A stretch of 64,000 nt of DNA from Hymenobacter yonginensis (GTDB lineage: Bacteria > Bacteroidota > Bacteroidia > Cytophagales > Hymenobacteraceae), in contig NZ_CP115396.1 of assembly GCF_027625995.1 (NCBI RefSeq), positions 62,001-126,000 on the forward strand, given 5' to 3'. Below, one piece after another: positions 16,424 through 24,985 of this stretch (its first letter is position 1; each line of letters opens with the position of its first letter). The position numbers and the translations under genes were made by a program. Under the pieces are notes generated by a model. The model searched no databases. It was not told the DNA's origin and saw only the letters and a list, made by a program, of their open reading frames with translations.

Positions 16424-17836
16424 TTACAGCGCACCGGCCACCAGACCGGGCAGCACGCCCAGCAGCACCGTGAGGGCCGCCAGCAGCAGCAGCGCGCCAG
16501 CCTGGAACGTAGTCACGGGCACGGCTTCGGCGGTGGTGGCGTCGGTGTCGCGCATGTACATGGCAATGATGGGGCGCAGATAGTAATAGATGCTCACCAT
16601 CGACATCACCACGGCAAATACCACGAGGCCGATGTAGCCATTCTCCACGGCGGCCGAAAACACGAAAAATTTACCGAAGAAACCACCCGTGAGCGGAATA
16701 CCGGCCAGGCTCAGCATAGCTACCGTGAGTGAGAAAGCCAGCAGCGGGTTGGTTTTAGCCAGGCCGTTGAGGCCGTCGTAATCCTCGCGCTGGCGGGCAT
16801 CAGCTACCAGCTTCAGTACTCCGAAGGCTGCCACCGTGGCTACCGAGTAAGCCAAAGAGTAGAACAGGATGCCGTTAGCCGAAGCACCTTCCAGCTGCCC
16901 GTTGAAGGCTACCAGGGCAATCAGTAGGTAGCCCGCGTGCGATACGCTGGAGTAGGCCAGCATGCGCTTGGCGCTGGTCTGGGCTACGGCGCCCACGTTG
17001 CCGATGAGCAGAGTGAGCACGCACATGGCGGTGAGGGTAGGCAGCCAGATGCCTTGGGCGTTGGCAGCCGGGAAGGCCTGCACCAGCAGCTTCAGGAAAG
17101 CGGCAAAACCAGCCGTCTTCACGATGGTGCTCATGAAGGCCGTAAAGAACGTAGGCGTACCCTCGTACACGTCGGGCGTCCAGAAGTGGAACGGGGCGGC
17201 CGAAACCTTGAAACCCATGCCAATGAACATCAGCAGCATGCCAATGTAGAGCATCGGGTGCAGCGTCTCGAAGCCGGGGGCGGGGTTCTGCACGGCGAAG
17301 CTGATTTTGCTCAGCTCGAAGGTGCCGGTAGCCCCGTACACCAGCGCCACGCCGAACAGCAGAATGCCAGTGAAGAACGCGCCCATCAGGAAATACTTGA
17401 GGGCGGCTTCGTTGGAGCGCAGGTTGCGCTTATCGGAACCGGCCAGCACGTACATGGCCACGCTCAGAATTTCGATGCCCAGGAACAGCATCAGCAGGTG
17501 GTTGTAGCTCACCAGCATGATAGCCCCTACCAGCGAAAACAGCAGCAGCGAGTAGTATTCAGCCAGGTTCGGCTCGCCGTCGAGCACGTACTTCTGGGAG
17601 AAGGGAATCAGCACCAGCGCCGTCAGCAGCACAATGCCCGTGAAAGCCACCGAGAAGTTGTCGATGGTGAGCATGCCGTTGAAGAACGACTGCGTGCTGC
17701 CCCAGTCGAGGAAGTTCACCGTCAGCACCCCGCCCAGGATGAGCATCATCACGGGCAGCAGCAGCCGGTTGGAGCGACGGAACCCGAGAAACAGGTTACC
17801 CAGGCCCAGAACGGAAAGTAGAATGATGGAATTCAT
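16424..17836 (-). CDS. nuoN: NADH-quinone oxidoreductase subunit N
   Basis: Antiporter-like membrane subunit of complex I, 470 residues, with about 14 hydrophobic helices. The proton-channel region carries conserved lysines and the discontinuous-helix motif GMGFKVSAAPFHFWTPDVYE. The glutamate of LGIEILSVAMYVL in helix 5 is present. It is the last gene of the nuoK-N block, 48 bases after nuoM, and is followed by a terminator. Start ATG at 17836. Confidence 0.96.
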   Translation of the reverse strand: MNSIILLSVLGLGNLFLGFRRSNRLLLPVMMLILGGVLTVNFLDWGSTQSFFNGMLTIDNFSVAFTGIVLLTALVLIPFSQKYVLDGEPNLAEYYSLLLFSLVGAIMLVSYNHLLMLFLGIEILSVAMYVLAGSDKRNLRSNEAALKYFLMGAFFTGILLFGVALVYGATGTFELSKISFAVQNPAPGFETLHPMLYIGMLLMFIGMGFKVSAAPFHFWTPDVYEGTPTFFTAFMSTIVKTAGFAAFLKLLVQAFPAANAQGIWLPTLTAMCVLTLLIGNVGAVAQTSAKRMLAYSSVSHAGYLLIALVAFNGQLEGASANGILFYSLAYSVATVAAFGVLKLVADARQREDYDGLNGLAKTNPLLAFSLTVAMLSLAGIPLTGGFFGKFFVFSAAVENGYIGLVVFAVVMSMVSIYYYLRPIIAMYMRDTDATTAEAVPVTTFQAGALLLLAALTVLLGVLPGLVAGAL

Positions 17837-17884
17837 TAGCAGAGAATGTAGTTGCCACGGGCTTGGCCGCAGACCACTAGCCGT

Positions 17885-19354
17885 TTAGCGTTTAACTACC
17901 TCGTTCAGAATGTTCATCACGCTGCCTTCCGACAGGTGCAGGAACGTGTTGGGGAACAGGCCAATCCAGAATACCAGCACGATGAGCGGCACCAGCAGGG
18001 CCAGCTCCGAGCCGGTGAGGTCGGTGAAGGTTTCGGTGAACGAGGAATCGGGGCCGAGCATCACGCGCTGGAACATGCGCAGCAGGTACACCGCGCCCAG
18101 AATGATGGTCACGCCGGCTACGGCACCCATCCAGTGGTTGAACTGGTACACGCCGCCCAGCAGCAGGAACTCGCCTACGAAGCCATTGGTGAGCGGCAGC
18201 GCCACCGTGCCCAGCAGCAGCACCAGGAAGCACACCGTCAGCACGGGCGCTTTACGGGTGAGGCCGCCCAGGTCGGCGATGTTGCGGGTGCCGGTACGGC
18301 GCTCAATGGCGTCGGCAATGAAGAACATACCTACCACGTTCACGCCGTGAGCCAGCATCTGAATGCTGGCACCCTGCAGACCCATCTGGGTGAGCGAGAA
18401 CACGCCGGCAATCATCAAACCCACGTGGGATAGAGAGGAATAAGCAATCAGGCGCTTCACGTCCTGCTGACGGATGGCGATGATGGCGCCGTAGATGATG
18501 CCGATGATGGCCAGAATCAGTACCAAGTTCTGCCAGTAGTCAACGCCCATCGGTACCACCGGCAGCAGCCAGCGCATGCAGCCGTAGATACCCATTTTCA
18601 GCATAATGCCCGAGAGCAGCATGGTGGCCGGTGCCGGAGCCTCGGTGTAGGTGTCGGGCTGCCAGGTGTGGAAGGGGAAGATGGGCATCTTCACGGCGAA
18701 GGCCGCGAAAATCAGCCAGAACACCCACATCTGCGTATCGGCAGTCAGGTTCAGAGCGTAGAACGAGGCCAGGGCCGAGTTGTGAGCTGAGAGGCCGTCG
18801 GCCGAAGGACCAGTCTGGAAGTAGAGGTACACGAAGCCGGCCAGCATGAACAGCGAGCCGATGATGGTGTACAGGAAGAACTTGAACGTGACGCGCGCCC
18901 GGTTCACGCCGCCCCACACGCCAGCCAGGAAGTAAATTGGAATCAGGGCCACTTCCCACATGAAGTAGAACAGGAAGGCATCCTGGGCCGTGAACACGCC
19001 AATCAGACCGGTTTGCATGAACAGCACCAACGCGTAGAACACCGACTCATTCTCGAAGTTGCGGCGGAAGGCGCTCAACAGAATCACCGGCACCAGCACG
19101 GCCGTCAGCAGCACCAGCAAGAGGCTCAGCCCGTCCATGCCCACCGCGAAGTGGATGCCCGCCGAGGGAATCCAGTTCAGGTCGAAGCTGAATTGGCCGG
19201 AATTGTTGGCGTTGAACGTGAGGGCCGCGTAGGCCGCCAGCGCAAATTCAACCAGGGCCGCGCCCAGCGCCGGAACCCGGGCCGCACGGCCTTTGAAGAA
19301 GTGCAGCAGCAGGGCGGCCGCCACGGGCCAGAGTAGAAGAAGGACAGTCAGCAT
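17885..19354 (-). CDS. nuoM: NADH-quinone oxidoreductase subunit M
   Basis: Proton-pumping antiporter-like subunit of complex I, 489 residues, about 14 membrane helices. Key features are FMWEVALIPIYFL with its conserved glutamate and AVKMPIFPFHTWQPDTYTEA with a conserved lysine and broken helix. It lies 57 bases downstream of nuoL and upstream of nuoN in the same orientation. Start ATG at 19354. Confidence 0.97.
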   Translation of the reverse strand: MLTVLLLLWPVAAALLLHFFKGRAARVPALGAALVEFALAAYAALTFNANNSGQFSFDLNWIPSAGIHFAVGMDGLSLLLVLLTAVLVPVILLSAFRRNFENESVFYALVLFMQTGLIGVFTAQDAFLFYFMWEVALIPIYFLAGVWGGVNRARVTFKFFLYTIIGSLFMLAGFVYLYFQTGPSADGLSAHNSALASFYALNLTADTQMWVFWLIFAAFAVKMPIFPFHTWQPDTYTEAPAPATMLLSGIMLKMGIYGCMRWLLPVVPMGVDYWQNLVLILAIIGIIYGAIIAIRQQDVKRLIAYSSLSHVGLMIAGVFSLTQMGLQGASIQMLAHGVNVVGMFFIADAIERRTGTRNIADLGGLTRKAPVLTVCFLVLLLGTVALPLTNGFVGEFLLLGGVYQFNHWMGAVAGVTIILGAVYLLRMFQRVMLGPDSSFTETFTDLTGSELALLVPLIVLVFWIGLFPNTFLHLSEGSVMNILNEVVKR

Positions 19355-19411
19355 GCGTTATCTGGATGCGGATGAAGCCGGTGAAAAAGTCCGGTCCGGC
19401 CGTCAGTAGAA

Positions 19412-21358
19412 TTAGAATTTCCCGAAGTTCAGCGCCATCACCAGCACGATACCTACCACCATCAGGATAAGGTAGGTTTCCACGGAGCCGGTTTGCACGT
19501 AGCGCAGGAGCTGGCCCCCGCCCATGGTCAGGCGGCCGAAGCCGTTCACAATGGGGTCGATGATGCCGTTTTCCACGTAGCGGAACAGGCCGCGCGAGAG
19601 CCACATGACGGGGCGCACGAACAGGGCGTTGTACAGCTCGTCGATGTAGTACTTATGGTAAATTAGGTTTTCAAGGAAGCCGCGCGACTCGCCGTCTTCC
19701 ACTGGGCGCACCCCGCGGCTCACGTACTGCACGTAGGCCAGAATGATGCCCAGCACGCCTGCACCCACCGAGAGGCCGATGAGCATAAGCTCGGTGGCGT
19801 GGTCGGCGTGCACGCCGAAGGCAGCCGGGTTCAGCTGCTTGGAGTAAGTGAACAGCGGCGCGAGGTAGTTGGCCAGGTAGGCGTTTTCCTCACCCAGAAA
19901 GAAGGGGGCGTTCATGAAACCACCTACGGCGGCCAGAATAGCCAGCACGATGAGCGGCAGCGTCATGGAAGCCGGCGACTCGTGCAGGTGGTGCTTCTGC
20001 TCCTCGGTGCCGCGGAACTCGCCGAAGAAGGTGAGGAACAGCAGGCGGAACATATAGAAAGCCGTCAGGAAGGCCGTGAACAGGCCCACCGCGTACAGCA
20101 CCTTGCTGTGCTCGAAGGCGTGCAGCAGGATTTCATCTTTTGAGAAGAAGCCCGAGAAGGGCGGGATGCCGGCAATGGCCAGGCAGCCTACGAAGAAGGT
20201 GATGAACGTAATGGGCAGTGACTTGCGCAGGCCGCCCATGCGGCGCATGTCCTGCTCGTTGCTCATGGCGTGAATCACGGAGCCCGCGCCCAGGAACATC
20301 AGCGCCTTGAAGAAAGCGTGCGTCAGGACGTGGAACAGGCTGGTGCTGTAGCCCATCACGCCCAGGGCCAGGAACATGTAGCCCAGCTGCGAAACGGTGG
20401 AGTAGGCCAGCACCTTCTTGATGTCGTTTTGGGCCAGGCCGATGGTGGCGGCAAACAGGGCCGTAGCCGCGCCGATGATGGCAATGACTTCGAGCGTATC
20501 GGGGGCCAGCGTGAACAGCACGTTGGCGCGCAGAATCATGTAGATACCGGCCGTTACCATGGTGGCGGCGTGAATCAGGGCCGAAACCGGGGTGGGGCCG
20601 GCCATGGCGTCGGGCAGCCAGGTGTAGAGTGGCAGCTGGGCCGATTTACCGGTAGCACCCACGAACAGCAGCAGCGTAATGGCCGTTACCACGCCCGTGC
20701 CAATCTGCAGGGTGCTGGCTTTCTGGAACACCTCGGCGTACTGCACCGAGTCGAAGGTCAGGTAAATCAGGAAGATGCCCAGCAGGAAGCCCAGGTCACC
20801 GACGCGGTTGATGATGAAGGCTTTCTTGGCGGCGTTGTTGTAGGCGGTGTTCTTGTTCCAGAAGCCGATGAGCAGATAGGAGCAGAGCCCCACGCCTTCC
20901 CAGCCGATGAACAGAATCACGAAGTTGGCGCCCAGCACCAGCACCAGCATGCTGAACACGAACAGGTTCAGGAAGCTGAAAAATTTGCCCACGTTCTCGT
21001 CGTGGTGCATGTAGCCGATGCTGTACACGTGAATCAGGAAACCCACGCCCGTCACGAGCAGCAGCATAATCAGGCTGAGCTGGTCGATCTGATAGCTGAA
21101 GGGAATCTGCATCGAGCCGACCGAAATCCAGTCGAACAGCGTGACGGTGTACTGGTACTGGAAGTTCAGGAACAGGAACACCGAAATGGCGAACGAGCCC
21201 AGCACCGCCAGGCTGCTGATGGCGCCGGCCACCGTGCCCGAAAGCTTCCGGTTGAGTAGCCCGTTAATCAAAAAGCCCAAAAACGGCAGCAGCGGAATAA
21301 GCACGTACAAAAACGTGGAGTACGGCGCGCCGGCAGCGGGGATTACAGTTTCTTGCAT
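19412..21358 (-). CDS. nuoL: NADH-quinone oxidoreductase subunit L
   Basis: The distal antiporter-like subunit of complex I, 648 residues, with about 16 helices and the long lateral amphipathic helix region before the C-terminus. Conserved motifs are LFIGWEGVGLCSYLLIGFW, GKSAQLPLYTWLPDAMAGPT and HAATMVTAGIYM. The last helix (ETYLILMVVGIVLVMALNF) anchors the lateral helix. Start ATG at 21358; a hairpin of 8-base units separates it from nuoK. Confidence 0.97.
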   Translation of the reverse strand: MQETVIPAAGAPYSTFLYVLIPLLPFLGFLINGLLNRKLSGTVAGAISSLAVLGSFAISVFLFLNFQYQYTVTLFDWISVGSMQIPFSYQIDQLSLIMLLLVTGVGFLIHVYSIGYMHHDENVGKFFSFLNLFVFSMLVLVLGANFVILFIGWEGVGLCSYLLIGFWNKNTAYNNAAKKAFIINRVGDLGFLLGIFLIYLTFDSVQYAEVFQKASTLQIGTGVVTAITLLLFVGATGKSAQLPLYTWLPDAMAGPTPVSALIHAATMVTAGIYMILRANVLFTLAPDTLEVIAIIGAATALFAATIGLAQNDIKKVLAYSTVSQLGYMFLALGVMGYSTSLFHVLTHAFFKALMFLGAGSVIHAMSNEQDMRRMGGLRKSLPITFITFFVGCLAIAGIPPFSGFFSKDEILLHAFEHSKVLYAVGLFTAFLTAFYMFRLLFLTFFGEFRGTEEQKHHLHESPASMTLPLIVLAILAAVGGFMNAPFFLGEENAYLANYLAPLFTYSKQLNPAAFGVHADHATELMLIGLSVGAGVLGIILAYVQYVSRGVRPVEDGESRGFLENLIYHKYYIDELYNALFVRPVMWLSRGLFRYVENGIIDPIVNGFGRLTMGGGQLLRYVQTGSVETYLILMVVGIVLVMALNFGKF

Positions 21359-21360
21359 AA

Positions 21361-21444
21361 GTCAGGGACTTGGGGACTCAGGGATTTAGAGACTTGGACT
21401 GGTCAATGCCAAGTCCTCAAGTCCCTGTGTCCCTAAGGCCCTTA
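21361..21444. repeat. Hairpin of octamer-like units between nuoK and nuoL (family G)
   Basis: Units of the form GGGACTTG/GGGACTCA/GGGATTTA/GAGACTTG on the left pair with CCAAGTCCTCAAGTCCCTG on the right. It fills nearly the whole nuoK-nuoL gap inside the operon. Confidence 0.75.
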
Positions 21445-21445
21445 C

Positions 21446-21778
21446 CTAGAATTTCAGGCGGTTGAGCAGATTAACGTCGGTGTTTTGCAGGTTCCGGTAG
21501 ATCATCACGATAATGGCCAGGCCCACGGCCACTTCGGCGGCGGCCACGGCCATGATGAAGAACACGAAAATCTGCCCGTTGGGGTCGGCGCGGTAGGCCG
21601 AGAAGGCCGTCAGCAGCACGTTCACGGCGTTTAGCATCAGCTCCACGCACATGAAAATGATGATGGCGTTGCGCCGGGTAAGTACGCCCAGCACCCCGAT
21701 GGAAAACAAAGCGGCGGCAAAGAAGACGTAGTACTGAAGCGGAACCGTTTGGATAACCTCGGGTATGTTCGGGTTCAT
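21446..21778 (-). CDS. nuoK: NADH-quinone oxidoreductase subunit K
   Basis: A small complex I membrane subunit, 110 residues with three helices. The two buried glutamates needed for proton transfer are seen in FMCVELMLNAVNVLL and in AVAAAEVAVGLAIIV. It heads the separate nuoK-N block; nuoJ lies 2.6 kb away with unrelated genes between. The likely promoter is at 21844-21851. Confidence 0.96.
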   Translation of the reverse strand: MNPNIPEVIQTVPLQYYVFFAAALFSIGVLGVLTRRNAIIIFMCVELMLNAVNVLLTAFSAYRADPNGQIFVFFIMAVAAAEVAVGLAIIVMIYRNLQNTDVNLLNRLKF

Positions 21779-21843
21779 GCGGAAGGGCTGACGGCGAAAA
21801 AGGATGCCTTACTTCAAGGAATGAGGTCAGGACAACTAGCCGG

Positions 21844-21851
21844 CAAAGGTA
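21844..21851 (-). promoter_or_regulatory. Probable -7 element for the nuoK-N block
   Basis: The minus strand reads TACCTTTG, an exact TAnnTTTG match and identical to the -7 box of the nuoA promoter, 66 bases before the nuoK ATG. The -33 position is poor (GTGG instead of TTTG at 19 bases), so activity is uncertain. It would give nuoK-N its own transcript, as the split of the cluster requires. Confidence 0.5.
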
Positions 21852-22026
21852 TCCTGAAAATTGGAAAACGCCACCCTTTAAATTGACCTGTATGGTCATA
21901 GGCGGGCGCGAAGATTAGCTGCGCAGGTTGGCTACGGACCGGCATTTGCACCTTTTTGTGAATAGGTGCGGCGGTGCCCGCAGGCAAACCGTACTTTAGC
22001 ATTTCCGCAACCCTACTCTTTCACCT

Positions 22027-22488
22027 ATGAGTATTACCATTGGCAGCTTAGCTGAGCTGCAGCAGTACGAAGGCCAGGACCTCGGCACTACGCCCTGGCA
22101 TATTATCACGCAGGAGCAAATCAACCAGTTTGCCGCCGCCACCCTCGATTTCCAGTGGATTCATACCGACCCCCAGCGCGCCGCCACCGAGTCGCCGTTC
22201 GGGGGCACCATTGCCCACGGCTACCTCACGCTGTCGTTGCTGCCCTACTTCTGGCACCAGCTGGTGCAGGTGGAAAACCTGAAAATGCAGGTGAACTACG
22301 AAATCAGTGAGTTCCGCTTCAACCAGGCAGTGGTAGTGGGCAGCGCCGTGCGCCTGCACGCCAAGCTGCTGGCCGTAAAAGACCTACGCGGTATTGCCAA
22401 AGCCAATATTGGCGTAACGATGGAAATCGAAGGCCAAAAAAAGCCTGCATACACCGGCGTTATTACGTTTCTGTACCACTTTTTGTAG
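22027..22488 (+). CDS. MaoC family dehydratase
   Basis: A 153-residue single hot-dog-fold protein of the (R)-specific enoyl-CoA hydratase family. The catalytic D/H pair is in QWIHTDPQRA and the hydratase motif continues as SPFGGTIAHGYLTLSLLPYF. Such proteins hydrate 2-enoyl-CoA in the cytoplasm, in fatty acid or PHA metabolism; the exact substrate cannot be told. It lies, with opposite orientation, in the gap between the two halves of the nuo cluster. Confidence 0.92.
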   Translation: MSITIGSLAELQQYEGQDLGTTPWHIITQEQINQFAAATLDFQWIHTDPQRAATESPFGGTIAHGYLTLSLLPYFWHQLVQVENLKMQVNYEISEFRFNQAVVVGSAVRLHAKLLAVKDLRGIAKANIGVTMEIEGQKKPAYTGVITFLYHFL

Positions 22489-22504
22489 GAGGAATTTTCC
22501 GATC

Positions 22505-22596
22505 AAACGTGTCATTCCGAGCGGAGCGAGGAATCTGGGTACAAACCGTTGTGGCGAGTTATCCAGATTCCTCGCTCCGCTCGGAATGACACGTTT
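22505..22596. repeat. Interspersed inverted repeat, family B (GAGGAATCT type)
   Basis: The arms AAACGTGTCATTCCGAGC...GAATCTGG and their exact complement to 22596 pair over about 34 bases around a 24-base centre. It follows the MaoC stop codon. Confidence 0.92.
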
Positions 22597-22665
22597 AGAC
22601 CAGCCCGATAAAATTTCCGCTCGCCAGTAAAGTATCTTCCGGCCTTCCACGTCTGTGTCAGCAGA

Positions 22666-23271
22666 ATGGAAACCTTAGCTCTACCACTCGACGCTGCACG
22701 CATGACGGCCGGCCACCAGGACCTGCAGATACAGGAAGCCGTGCGCACCCAACGGAAGCGGCTGCTGGCGTTTATCCGCCGCCGCATCCCTAACGAGGCC
22801 GAGGCCGAAGACGTGCTGCAGGACGTGTTTGCCGAACTGGTGGAAAGCTACCGGCTGATGAAGCCCGTGGAGCAGGCCGCCGCCTGGCTGTTCCGGGTGG
22901 CCCGCAACAAAATCACCGACCTCTACCGCCGCAAAAAGCCCGTTTCGCTGGAAAACGAAATGGCCGCCTTTGCCGCCGACGGCGACGAAAACACCCTGCT
23001 GCTGGCCGACATCCTGCCCGCCGTAGACGACGCGCCCGAAAACCGCCTGCTGCGCGAAACCCTCATGGAAGCCCTCAGCGACGCCCTGGCCGAACTGCCC
23101 GCCGCCCAGCGCCAGGTCTTCATCTGGCACGAGCTGGAAGACAAAACCTTCCGCGAAATGGAGGAGGAAACCGGCGTCCCGCTCAAAACCCTGATTTCGC
23201 GCAAGCACTATGCCGTGCAGCATCTGCGCAAACGCCTCCGCACGCTCTATACCGAGTTGTTTACGGACTAA
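22666..23271 (+). CDS. Sigma-70 family RNA polymerase sigma factor (ECF-like)
   Basis: A 201-residue two-domain sigma factor. Region 2 spans about residues 28-85 (EAEAEDVLQDVFAELVESY, AWLFRVARNKITDLYRRKKP). After an acidic linker, region 4 spans about 135-195 (LAELPAAQRQVFIWHELE, KTFREMEEETGVPLKTLISR). It redirects RNA polymerase to an unknown set of promoters. No anti-sigma gene of the FecR or zinc-finger type is adjacent, but a small membrane protein follows at 23396 and is a candidate partner. Confidence 0.93.
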   Translation: METLALPLDAARMTAGHQDLQIQEAVRTQRKRLLAFIRRRIPNEAEAEDVLQDVFAELVESYRLMKPVEQAAAWLFRVARNKITDLYRRKKPVSLENEMAAFAADGDENTLLLADILPAVDDAPENRLLRETLMEALSDALAELPAAQRQVFIWHELEDKTFREMEEETGVPLKTLISRKHYAVQHLRKRLRTLYTELFTD

Positions 23272-23278
23272 CCAGTAC

Positions 23279-23371
23279 GTCATGCTGAGCATGCCGAAGC
23301 ATCTCGCGTGCTGACGTTGCAATGCTATTCTTACATCAGCACGCGAGATGCTTCGGCATGCTCAGCATGAC
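23279..23371. repeat. Interspersed inverted repeat, family A
   Basis: GTCATGCTGAGCATGCCGAA... on the left and its complement ending GCTCAGCATGAC on the right give about 36-bp arms around a short unique centre. It lies between the sigma factor gene and the small membrane protein gene. Confidence 0.92.
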
Positions 23372-23395
23372 ACGCTTTTTTAACACCCAATTCCC

Positions 23396-23761
23396 ATGAA
23401 CCGCTCCTTCCGCCTGTTACACGGCCTCAAAATACTGCTCCTGATTACGCTGTTCCTGGCCGTGGCCGGCTACGTAACCATGCGCCTCTGGAACTGGCTG
23501 CTGCCCGACCTGTTCAACCTGCCCCTCATCAGCATCTGGCAGGCGCTGGGGCTGCTGGTGCTTTCGCGCATTCTGTTCGGGGGCTGGGGCGGCCGCGGCC
23601 ACCGCGCCGGCTGGGCCCGCAAGCGCCGCCAATGGAAGCAGCAGATGGAAACCCGCCTGGAATGCCTCACACCCGAGGAAAAGGAGAAGTTCCGCCAGAA
23701 AATGGAAGGCGTCTGCACCGGCCCCGCCTGGATGCGCCGCCCCAGCCCGGAAACGGAGTAG
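23396..23761 (+). CDS. Small two-helix membrane protein of unknown function
   Basis: 121 residues. Two predicted membrane helices (about 12-30 and 44-62) are followed by a glycine/arginine-rich turn (GGWGGRGHRAGWARKRRQWK) and a charged helical tail (LECLTPEEKEKFRQKMEG). No family was recognised. It follows the sigma factor in the same orientation, with only an inverted repeat between, so it may be co-transcribed and may act as a membrane partner of the sigma factor. That role is inference. A perfect bidirectional terminator follows. Confidence 0.75.
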   Translation: MNRSFRLLHGLKILLLITLFLAVAGYVTMRLWNWLLPDLFNLPLISIWQALGLLVLSRILFGGWGGRGHRAGWARKRRQWKQQMETRLECLTPEEKEKFRQKMEGVCTGPAWMRRPSPETE

Positions 23762-23780
23762 GCGGTTTTGGATACGCAGC

Positions 23781-23824
23781 AAAGCAGCAGCGGCACCTGA
23801 GGAATCAGGTGCCGCTGCTGCTTT
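23781..23824. terminator. Bidirectional terminator with 20-bp perfect arms
   Basis: AAAGCAGCAGCGGCACCTGA (23781-23800), a 4-base loop, and the exact complement (23805-23824) with A/T ends. It lies between the convergent small membrane protein gene and the DUF2314 gene, touching the stop codon of the latter. Confidence 0.9.
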
Positions 23825-24357
23825 CACTCGATGATAAGGCCTAGTTGCTCATCAAACTGTGCTTGTTCCTCTTTGGTCATTCTATTGCGCATAAGCCGAA
23901 TTGAATACCCTCCTATTAGCTTGCCAGCTTTCGTGTAGTTCCAATCGGTAATTGAGTCCTTGTGAATTGCTACTTGCTGGCCAAATTTTACTGCGGTAGT
24001 AAAGTCAGGCTCATTGTCTATGACTCCGAAAATAGAATCTCCACTGGCTTTCACATCTGTTAACCAGATATGCTCATTGGTGCCATCTGGAATCGGAAAG
24101 GCTGCCTTAACACCAAAATTGTAAGTAGTCGTATCGCCACTGGATAGAGCAGTCAAAAACTGATTTACTGTCTTACGGCTTTTGTGCATCGCTTCAGCCA
24201 TTTCCGGGTCATCGGATTTGGCGAAATACATTTGCTTACTGGCATCCCAACCAGTTTCATTATCAGCAGACTGACAATTATTTAAAAGAAAAGCGGCCAT
24301 CCCGAGAATCACTGCGTGATGTCTCGAAGATGGCCGCCGCTTAGCTAGGATCTTCAC
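23824..24357 (-). CDS. DUF2314 domain protein, probable lipoprotein
   Basis: 177 residues. A DUF2314 domain of unknown function covers about residues 45-150 (FAKSDDPEMAEAMHKSRKTV, HIWLTDVKASGDSIFGVIDN, GQQVAIHKDSITDWNY). The GTG start at 24357 gives a basic, then hydrophobic N-terminus ending in FLLNNC, a weak lipobox. The only nearby ATG (24300) would remove the basic part. The N-terminal codons overlap the hairpin that looks like the nuoJ terminator, so the true start is uncertain. Base composition is less G+C-rich than in the nuo genes around it. Confidence 0.7.
   Translation of the reverse strand: MKILAKRRPSSRHHAVILGMAAFLLNNCQSADNETGWDASKQMYFAKSDDPEMAEAMHKSRKTVNQFLTALSSGDTTTYNFGVKAAFPIPDGTNEHIWLTDVKASGDSIFGVIDNEPDFTTAVKFGQQVAIHKDSITDWNYTKAGKLIGGYSIRLMRNRMTKEEQAQFDEQLGLIIE
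24275..24340 (-). terminator. Probable terminator of the nuoA-J transcript
   Basis: GCGGCCATC (24293-24301) pairs with GATGGCCGC (24329-24337), and the inner parts CGAGAATCAC and GTGATGTCTCG also pair. On the minus strand it is followed by TTTTCTTTTAAATAA. It starts about 30 bases after the nuoJ stop and lies inside the first codons of the DUF2314 frame. Confidence 0.65.
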
Positions 24358-24368
24358 CTGAACTTCCG

Positions 24369-24881
24369 TTAGAAATTCCGCTCGCCTACTTCGCGCTTAC
24401 CGAGCATTACAGCACCCACCATGGCTACCAGGAACAGCACGGAGGCCAACTCGAAGGGCAGCAGGTAATCGGTGTAGAGCTTCATGCCCAACTGGTCCAC
24501 CATACCGATCTGCGAGTTGAACGCGGTGCCGGCTGCTACGCCGGTGGGCGTTACGTCTTTCAGGGCGGCTACGAGGATGAGCAGGAGGGAACCTCCGGCT
24601 ACGGCCGCGGCAATCTTGGCCAGGGCCGGCTTGTGCGGCTCCGTGTCTACGTTCAGGTTCAGGAACATAATCACGAACAGGAACAGCACCATGATGGCAC
24701 CGGCGTACACGATGATGTTCACGGCCGCCAGAAACTGCGCATTCAGCAGCAGGTAGTGCCCCGACAGCGAGAAGAACGTCAGAATCAGGAACAGCACGCT
24801 GTGCACCGGGTTTTTGGCAAACACCACCCCCAGCGCGCTCAGTAGCGCCACGAAGGTCAGAAAGAGGAAGATTGGGGACAT
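24369..24881 (-). CDS. nuoJ: NADH-quinone oxidoreductase subunit J
   Basis: Complex I membrane subunit, 170 residues, five helices, with the pi-bulge helix region IIVYAGAIMVLFLFVIMFLN. It is the last gene of the nuoA-J block. nuoK, which normally follows directly, is missing here and found at 21446-21778. Start ATG at 24881. Confidence 0.96.
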   Translation of the reverse strand: MSPIFLFLTFVALLSALGVVFAKNPVHSVLFLILTFFSLSGHYLLLNAQFLAAVNIIVYAGAIMVLFLFVIMFLNLNVDTEPHKPALAKIAAAVAGGSLLLILVAALKDVTPTGVAAGTAFNSQIGMVDQLGMKLYTDYLLPFELASVLFLVAMVGAVMLGKREVGERNF

Positions 24882-24895
24882 GGAGAAGTGTATTT

Positions 24896-24976
24896 TGTCA
24901 TTCCGAGCGGAGCGAGGAATCTGAATGGAACTGCTGAACAGAATAACTCAGATTCCTTGCTCTGCTCGGAATGACA
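24896..24976. repeat. Interspersed inverted repeat, family B, in the nuoI-nuoJ gap
   Basis: TGTCATTCCGAGCGGAGCGA...GAATCTGA pairs with ...TCAGATTCCTTGCTCTGCTCGGAATGACA, with two mismatches. It fills most of the 104-base gap inside the operon. Confidence 0.9.
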
Positions 24977-24985
24977 CGAGAATCA

